A stretch of DNA of 64,000 bases from Scylla paramamosain (taxonomy: Eukaryota > Arthropoda > Malacostraca > Decapoda > Portunidae). This document shows, piece after piece, positions 57,701 to 64,000 of the stretch. Under the pieces are notes generated by a model. That model saw only the letters and a program-made list of their open reading frames with translations, made no database searches and had not been told where the DNA came from. Position 1 is the stretch's first letter, and every line of letters starts with the position of its first letter. The stretch lies in NCBI RefSeq assembly GCF_035594125.1, contig NC_087151.1:16452001-16516000 (forward strand), in the 5' to 3' direction. The position numbers and the translations under genes are program-made.

Positions 57701-59349
57701 AGGACAGAGCTAGGTTAGGGGATCATTGGTAGAATCTCACCCCATTCAAGTCCATTGGAGGATACAGTGGTAGTCTACAGAACAGTGACACAAGAAGTAG
57801 AAATCAATGAAGAAAAGAGGGTTAATTTCTTAGTGGTTCCTACTAAAACCAAAGAGATGATTAATCCTTCTCAAGTGAGAGATATGTTTGAACTTGACTT
57901 CAGTGATAGAAAGTCAGCTGACACTCCATTATCATATGAAGATAAAAGGTTTATGAGTAAAATGAAAGAAGGAGTACATCAGGTGAAGGATGGCCATTAT
58001 GAGTTGCCCCTTCCTCTTAAAGATGATAACGTCAAGCTTCCAAACAACAAACTATTAGCAGAGCAGAGACTCAAGAAGTTAAGAGCTAAACTTGAGAAGG
58101 ATAATCAACACAAAGGTGGTTACAAAGTGTTCATGGATGATATGATTACAAAAGGTTATGCAGAGGTTGTACCGACAAAGGATTTAGTTAGGAATGATGG
58201 TAAGGTCTGGTACATTCCACATCATGGAGTCTATCATCTGAGAAAGCCAAAGAAGTTGAGAGTTGTCTTTGACTGTAGTGCAAACTACAGGAACCAGTCA
58301 TTAAACAGTCACCTGTTACAAGGCCCAGACCTTACCAACAAACTTATTGGAGTATTGTGTAGGTTTAGGCAAGAAAGGATTGCACTTGTATGTGATATAG
58401 AAGCAAAGTACCATCAAGTTAAGGTCAACCCAGAACACAGAGACATGTTAAGATTCCTTTGGTGGAAAAATGGTGACCTTAATAATGAGATAGCTGAATA
58501 CAGGATGACAGCTCACCTGTTTGGAGCTACATCATCTCCAAGTGTAGCCAACTTTGCACTTAAGAAAGCTGCAGATGACTACAGGTGTGGATCTGATGCA
58601 GCCAAGTTTGTAGGAAACAACTTTTATGTTGATGATGGTTTGAAGTCAGTAACTACAATGGATGAAGCTGTCACTCTTATTCAGCAGAGCAAATAATTAT
58701 GTTACAAGGGAGGTTTTAACCTTCATAAGTTCTTGTCAAACAACAAAGATATATTAGCTGCAATTTCTCCTCATGAGAGAGCAGATGGAATTAAAAGTTT
58801 GGATTTTAGTAAGAATGAAGACACAGTGCCTATAGAAAGTACTTTGGGAGTTGAGTGCTGCATAGAATCTGACACATTTCAATTTAGAATAAAGCTGAAA
58901 GACAAGCCACTCACCAGGAGAGGCATTCTGTCAACAGTGAGCTCTATATATGATCCATTAGGTCTAGTGTCACCTCCTTTCCTGACTGGAAAGCAAATTT
59001 TACAAGAAATATGTAAGAATGCAATTCAATGGGATAATGAGGTGCCAGATTATGTCAAACCTAAATGGATAAAGTATCTCCTGATCATGATGGCCTAGTA
59101 AGAAAGGTTAAGGTCCTGGTGTCAGACTGTAATCTTGACAACCAGGGAAGATGCACAGAGGCAAACAGGACCATCACAGAGAGGCCAATACATAGTCTAG
59201 TATTGCTGTTAGAAGGTAATGCATAATAATAGACTGGAGCATTCCCGCCAAGGAGCAAGTGTAACAAAACATATTATGTGGTAATCCTAGTTTTAAGGTA
59301 CATACTAATGTTAATTTAAGGTAAATTGTTACACAATTTAGGGGAGCCA
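54706..59349 (+). pseudogene. BEL-2 internal region: decayed gag-protease-RT, internally deleted
   Basis: Closely similar to BEL-1 but broken. Seen against BEL-1: a 4-nt loss near 56302; a 1-nt gain near 56434; TGA at about 56672; TAG at about 56930 inside the first zinc knuckle; a Cys-to-Tyr change in the second knuckle; TAG at 57716-57718; TAA at 58694-58696. RT palm NFYVDDGLKS is still present near 58625. At about 59073 the sequence jumps from the RNase H start (KPKWIK) to the C-terminal end of pol (SPDHDGLVRK), losing about 2.1 kb that in BEL-1 is 51763-53864, namely RNase H and the whole integrase. It cannot move on its own. Confidence 0.94.
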
Positions 59350-59877
59350 TGTTACTGTACGTAAAGCGTATGTACCTCACGTCATTATTCCTCGGCATTT
59401 ATAAGTGAAATGTTCAATAGTTTTCTATTTGCATGAAAACGTGTAATATATGTAAGTATCAGTATTCAATGCTATATTAAGCACCGAAGCCGATGCTCAC
59501 TTGTTGGTAGTGTGGGGTTAACCCACTGGTCGCCTGCGGGCATCAATCATGACCAAGTCGCGCTCAGACAAAGACAGGCAGGATGGTGACCGAGGCAAAT
59601 ACTTTAATTTTGTAGTATAAACTGATTGTCATAGTGCCAAGTTAATTGCATGTATTGTTAATGAATATTATAATATGTTGAAAATGTTTAATATCAGTGT
59701 ATAATGTTATTTTGTAAGAAATTGAGACCGATAACTTGTTCGCAGTTGTTAAGGTCATGCCTACCTCATCAATAAACGTCAGAGAGAGAACTGCCTTTCC
59801 TCGACCCTACGATGATGGGTGTGATCAGTAAAACAGATCATCTGAGAGCCAATTGATGCCAAGCCGATGCGGCTACA
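59350..59877 (+). repeat. BEL-2 3' LTR
   Basis: 528 bp, followed by GTGGG (59878-59882), the partner of the duplication before 46358. Shares diagnostic bases with the BEL-2 5' LTR and with the solo LTR at 20124 (for example CTCACGTCAT in place of the BEL-1 CTCATGTGAT). Confidence 0.94.
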
Positions 59878-61092
59878 GTGGGTGACAATAAAGAACCTTG
59901 AGAAACACCACTGTTAATAGATTTAGGAGAAGAACAGTGACCATCTACCACAGCAGCAATATAACGATCAGAAAGGAAACTTGAGATGAAGTTACAGAGA
60001 GAAGGATAGAAGCCATAGGAGGGTAGTTTGGAAATCAAAGCTTTGTGGCAGACTCTATCAAAAGCTTTTGATATGTCCAAGGCAACAGCAAAAGTTTCAC
60101 CAAAATCTCTAAAAGAGGATGACCAAGACTCAGTAAGGAAAGCCAGAAGATCACCAGTAGAGCGGCCTTGACGGAACCCATACTGGCGATCAGATAGAAG
60201 GTTGTAAAGTGATAGATGTTTAAGAATCTTCCTGTTGAGAATAGATTCAAAAACTTTAGATAGGCAGGAAATTAAAGCAATAGGACGTTAGTTTGAAGGA
60301 TTAGAATGGTCACCCTTTTTAGGAACAAGCTGAATGTAGGCAAACTTCCAGCAAGAAGGAAAGGTAGATATTGACAGACAGAGCTGAAAGAGTTTGACTA
60401 GGCAAGGTGGAAGCATGGAGGCACAGTTTCAGAAAACAATAGGAGGGACCCCATCAGGTCCATAATCCTTCCGAGGATTTAGGCCAGCGAGGGCATGGAA
60501 AACATCATTGCGAAGAATTTTAATAGGTAGCATGAAGTAGTCAGAGGGTTGAGGAGAGGGAGGAACAAGCCCAGAATCGTCCAAGGTAGAGTTTTTAGCA
60601 AAAGTTTGAGCGAAGAGTTCAGCTTTAGAAATAGATGTGATAGCAGTGGTGCCATCTGGTTGAAATAAAGGAGGGAAAGAAGAAGAAGCAAAGTTATTGG
60701 AGATATTTTTGGCTAGATGCCAGAAGTCACGAGGGGAGTTAGGTCTTGAAAGGTTTTAACACTTTCTGTTATTGAAGGAGTTTTTGGTTAGTTGGAGAAC
60801 AGACTTGACATGGTTCCAGGCAGAAATATAAAGTGCATGAGAATCTGGTGATGGAAGGCTTAAGTACCTTTTGTGGGCCATCTCTCTATCATGTATAGCA
60901 CGAGAACAAGCTGTGTTAAACCAAGATTTGGAAGGTTTAGGTCGAGAAAAAGAGTGAGAAATGTACGTCTCCATGCCAGACACTATCACCTCTGTTATGT
61001 GCTAAGCACACAAATACGGGCCTCTGACATAGAAGCAATAGTCATTCCAAGGAAAATCAGTAAAATACCTCCTCAGGTCCCCCCCAACTAGC
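59878..61092 (-). pseudogene. LINE-A, 5' part of the remaining copy: RT N-terminal region
   Basis: Resumes the LINE interrupted at 46357 (minus strand): SGVSQGSLLSP, ISSFLSDRYIAAVVDGH, ALDISKAFDRVCHKAL, then upstream RT and connector sequence to AYIPHS-like text (VSGMETYISHSFSR). It matches LINE-B until about 61092 and is then 5'-truncated. Frame breaks near 60280, 60430 and 60760. Confidence 0.9.
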
Positions 61093-61234
61093 AGAGGCAA
61101 AACGCCAGAGGCACCTTCGCTTTTCTTTTTTTTTTTTTTTTTATGTAGGAAGGACACTGGCCAAGGGCAACAAAAATCTAATAAAAAAAATTGCCCACTG
61201 AAATGCCAGTCCCATAAAAGGATCAAAGCAGTGG

Positions 61235-62362
61235 TCAAAAATTGATGAATAAGTGTCTTGAAACCTCCCTCTTGAAGGAATTCAAGTCATAGGAAGGTGG
61301 AAATACAGAAGCAGGCAGGGAGTTCCAGAGTTTACCAGAGAAAGGGATGAATGATTGAGAATACTGATTAACTCTTGCATTAGAGAGGTGGACAGAATAG
61401 GGGTGAGAGAAAGAAGAAAGTCTTGTGCAGCGAGGCTGCGGAAAGGGGGAAGGCATGCAGTTAGCAAGATCAGAAGAGCAGTTAGCATGAAAATAGCGGC
61501 AGAAGACAGCTAGATATGCAACATTGCGGCGGTGAGAGAGAGGCTGAAGACAGTCAGTTAGAGGAGAGGAGTTGATCAGACGAAAAGCTTTTGATTCCAC
61601 CCTGTCTAGAAGAGCAGTATGAGTGGAATCCCCCCAGACATGTGAAGCATACTCCATGCATGGACGGATAAGGCCCTTGTACAGAGTTAGCAGCTGGGTG
61701 GGGGGTGAGAAAAACTGGCGGAGACGTCTCAGAACACCTAAATTCATAGAAGCTGTTTTAGCTAGAGATGAGATGTGAAGTTTCCAGTTCAGATTATAAG
61801 TAAAGGACAGACCGAGAATGGTCAGTGTGGAAGAGGGGGACAGTTGAGTGTCATTGAAGAAGAGGGGATAGTTGTCTGGAAGGTTGTGTCGAGTTGATAG
61901 ATGGAGGAATTGAGTTTTTGAGGCATTGAACAATACCAAGTTTGCTCTGCCCCAATCAGAAATTTTAGAAAGATCAGAAGTCAGGCGTTTTGTGGCTTCC
62001 CTGCGTGATATGTTTACCTCCTGAAGGGTTGGACGTCTATGAAAAGACGTGGAAAAGTGCAGGGTGGGATCATCAGCGTAGGAGTGGATAGGACAAGAAG
62101 TTTGGTTTAGAAGATCATTAATGAATAATAAGAAGAGAGTGGATGACAGGACAGAACCCTGAGGAACACCACTGTTAATAGATTTAGGAGAAGAACAGTG
62201 ACCGTCTACCACAGCAGCAATAAAACGGTCAGAAAGGAAACTTGAGATGAAGTTACAGAGAGAAGGATAGAAACCGTAGGAGGGTAGTTTGGAAATCAAA
62301 GCTTTGTGCCAGACTATCAAATGCTTTTGATATGTCCAAGGCAACAGCAAAAGTTTCACCAA
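61235..62362 (-). pseudogene. LINE-B reverse transcriptase, palm to C-terminus
   Basis: A 375-codon open stretch: LISKLPSYGFYPSLCNFISS, KSINSGVPQGSVLSSTLFLL, INDLLNQTSCPIHSYADDPT (YADD palm near 62065), thumb, MEYASHVWGDSTHTALLDR and the family C-terminus SFKREVSRHL. A 2-nt loss near 62320, compared with LINE-A, separates it from the upstream RT. Confidence 0.92.
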
Positions 62363-62504
62363 AATCTCTAAAAGAGAATGACCAAGACCCAGTAAGGAAA
62401 GTCAGAAGATCACCAGTAGAGCAGCCTTGACGGAACCCATACTGGCGATCAGATAGAAGGCTGTTAAGTGATAGATGTTTAAGAATCTTCCTGTTGAGGA
62501 TAGA

Positions 62505-63269
62505 TTAAAAAACTTTAGATAGGCAGGAAATTAAAGCAATAGGACGGTAGTTTGAGGGATTAGAACGGTCACCCTTTTTAGGAATAGGTTGAATGTAGGC
62601 AAACTTCCAGCAAGAAGGAAAGGTAGATGTTGAAAGACAGAGCTGCAAGAGTTTGACTAGGCAAGGTGCAAGCACGGAGGCACAGTTTCGGAGAACAATA
62701 GGAGGGACCCCATCAGGTCCATAAGCCTTCCGAGGGTTTAGGCCAGCGAGGGCATGGAAAACATCATTGCGAAGAATTTTAATAGGTGGCATGAAGTAGT
62801 CAGAGGGTGGAGGAAAGGGAAGAACAAGCCCGGAATCGTCCAAGGTAGAGTTTTTAGCAAAGGTTTGAGCAAAGAGTTCAGCTTTAGAAATAGATGTGAT
62901 AGCAGTGGTGCCATCTGGTTGAAATAGAGGAGGGAAAGAAGAAGCAAAGTTATTGGAGATATTTTTGGCTAGATGCCAGAAATCACGAGGAGAGTTAGAT
63001 CTTGAAAGGTTTTGACATTTTCTGTTAATGAAGGAGTTTTTGGCTAGTTGGAGAACAGACTTGGCATGGTTCCGGGCAGAAATATAAAGTGCATGAGATT
63101 CTGGTGATGGAAGGCTTAAGTACCTTTTGTGGGCCACCTCTCTATCATGTATAGCACGAGAACAAGCTGTGTTAAACCAAGGTTTAGAAGGTTTAGAACG
63201 AGAAAAAGAGTGAGGAATGTATGCCTCCATGCCAGACACTATCACCTCTGTTATCCGCTCAGCACACAA
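62505..63269 (-). pseudogene. LINE-B RT N-terminal region and connector
   Basis: Open for 254 codons (PWFNTACSRAIHDREVAHKR, DFWHLAKNIS, GLNPRKAYGPDGVPPIVL, PIPKKGDRSNPSNYRPIALI) and ending at TAA 62505-62507, where LINE-A has GAA (Glu). So this stop is a mutation in LINE-B. Confidence 0.9.
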
Positions 63270-63379
63270 AGACAGGTCTCTGACACGGAAGCAGTAGTCA
63301 TTCCAAGGAAAATCAGCAAAATACCTCCTCAGGTCCCCCCAACTAGCAGAGCTTAGGAGGATCCTAAGGAGGGATTGGA

Positions 63380-64000
63380 GCTATAGGACAAGATACAGAT
63401 ATGAGATTGTGATCGGAGGAGTCCAACGGAGAAGAAAGGGTGACAGCATAAGCAGAAGGATTAGAGGTCAGGAAAAGATCAAGAGTGTTGGGGGTATCTC
63501 CAAGATGGTCAGGAACGCTAGTAGGGTGTTGCACCAATTGCTCTAGGTCGTGGAGGATAGCAAAGTTGAAGGCTAGTTCACCAGGATGGTCAGTGAAGGG
63601 AGAGGAAAGCCAAAGCTGGTGGTGAACATTGAAATCTCCAAGAGGGTCAGAATGTGCTCCACTTTGGAAGTTAAGTAGTCAAAGAATTTTTTATAGTCAA
63701 AGGAGTTAGGTGAGAGGTATTCAGCACAGATAAATTTAGTTTGAGAGTGACTCTGTAATCGTAGCCAGATGGTGGAAAACTTGGAAGATTCAAGAGCGTG
63801 GGCACGAGAGCAGGTTAAGTCATTGTGCACATAAACGCAACATTCAGCTTTGGATTGAAAATGAGGATAGAGAAAGTAGGAGGAAACAGAAAAGGAGCTA
63901 CTGTCAGTTGCCTCAGACACCTGAGTTTCAGTGAGGAAAAGAAGATGAGGTTTAGAAGAGGAGAGGTAGTGTTCTACAGACTGAAAATTAGATCTTAGAC
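63380..64000 (-). pseudogene. LINE-B endonuclease region, partial
   Basis: Pieces in different frames. 63573-63920 reads ECCVYVHNDLTCSRAHALES and then IWLRLQSHSQTKFICAEYLS, typical of the middle of an AP-type endonuclease. Text around 63380-63600 reads the GDFN and SSDHN region. At least one frameshift. The catalytic N-terminal Asn/Glu motifs lie beyond the window. Confidence 0.75.

Larger units (their letters stand above)
61118..64000 (-). mobile_element. LINE-B: jockey/CR1-like LINE (endonuclease and RT), runs off the window
   Basis: Minus strand. Poly(A) tail as a T run at plus 61122-61142, 3' UTR, RT, connector, and part of the endonuclease toward the right edge ([14 protein letters not shown] text at about 63590-63640, [14 protein letters not shown] at about 63400). 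No RNase H follows the RT, unlike the LINE at 19.7-25 kb. The 3' end abuts the truncated 5' end of LINE-A. The first exon-like upstream parts are outside the window. Confidence 0.9.

Overview
This is a eukaryotic nuclear window, most likely from an arthropod and plausibly a decapod crustacean. The reasons are a telomere-type (TTAGG)n/(CCTAA)n tract, very long and frequent (TA)n, (GA)n, (GT)n and (TC)n microsatellites, splice-site-bounded exons, and a dense mix of retroelements (BEL/Pao, Ty3/gypsy, DIRS-like, two kinds of LINE). There is no operon, no CRISPR array and no convincing tRNA or rRNA gene. The species is inferred, not proven.

Left third (1-19.7 kb): three short coding exons of one host gene on the minus strand are supported by splice sites and matching phase: first coding exon 18427-18471, a middle exon 14805-14888 and a zinc-finger exon 2819-2975. 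The introns hold pieces of a jockey/CR1-like LINE (3464-4010, 4345-5490), the 3' end of a BEL/Pao element with its LTR (5495-6968), a probable SINE, a decayed DIRS-like element with complex inverted repeats (9030-13766), a small MITE-like element, a palindrome built around telomere repeats (16859-17459) and many microsatellites. Just upstream of the first coding exon is a 0.9 kb foldback that carries a decayed Tc1/mariner-like helix-turn-helix coding piece.

Middle (19.7-43 kb): a decayed endonuclease/RT/RNase H LINE of the I superclade (19705-25046, minus) is split by a solo BEL/Pao LTR. A second decayed DIRS fragment follows (25811-27267). Then come two well-preserved Ty3/gypsy elements. Gypsy-1 (28704-33614, plus) has 171-bp LTRs; its Gag and Pol share one frame and are separated by a single TAG. 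Gypsy-2 (34258-43042, minus) has 1327-bp, almost identical LTRs and a GTAC target duplication. It carries an extra 174-codon ORF between its 5' LTR and gag with all four SGNH-hydrolase catalytic blocks. This is the most unusual feature of the window. Gypsy-2 gag and pol also share a frame, separated by a UGA followed by CUC, and its integrase is broken by a frameshift at a visible change of base composition.

Right (43-64 kb): a clean nested stack. An older jockey/CR1-like LINE (LINE-A, minus) was split by a BEL/Pao element (BEL-2, target duplication GTGGG). The 5' LTR of BEL-2 was in turn split by a younger, apparently intact BEL/Pao element (BEL-1, 46851-54665, target duplication TCACC, one 2139-codon gag-pol ORF). 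BEL-2 has lost its RNase H and integrase. A second LINE copy of the same family (LINE-B, 61118-64000) lies head-to-tail behind LINE-A and runs off the window. All protein functions here belong to mobile elements except the small zinc-finger host gene.
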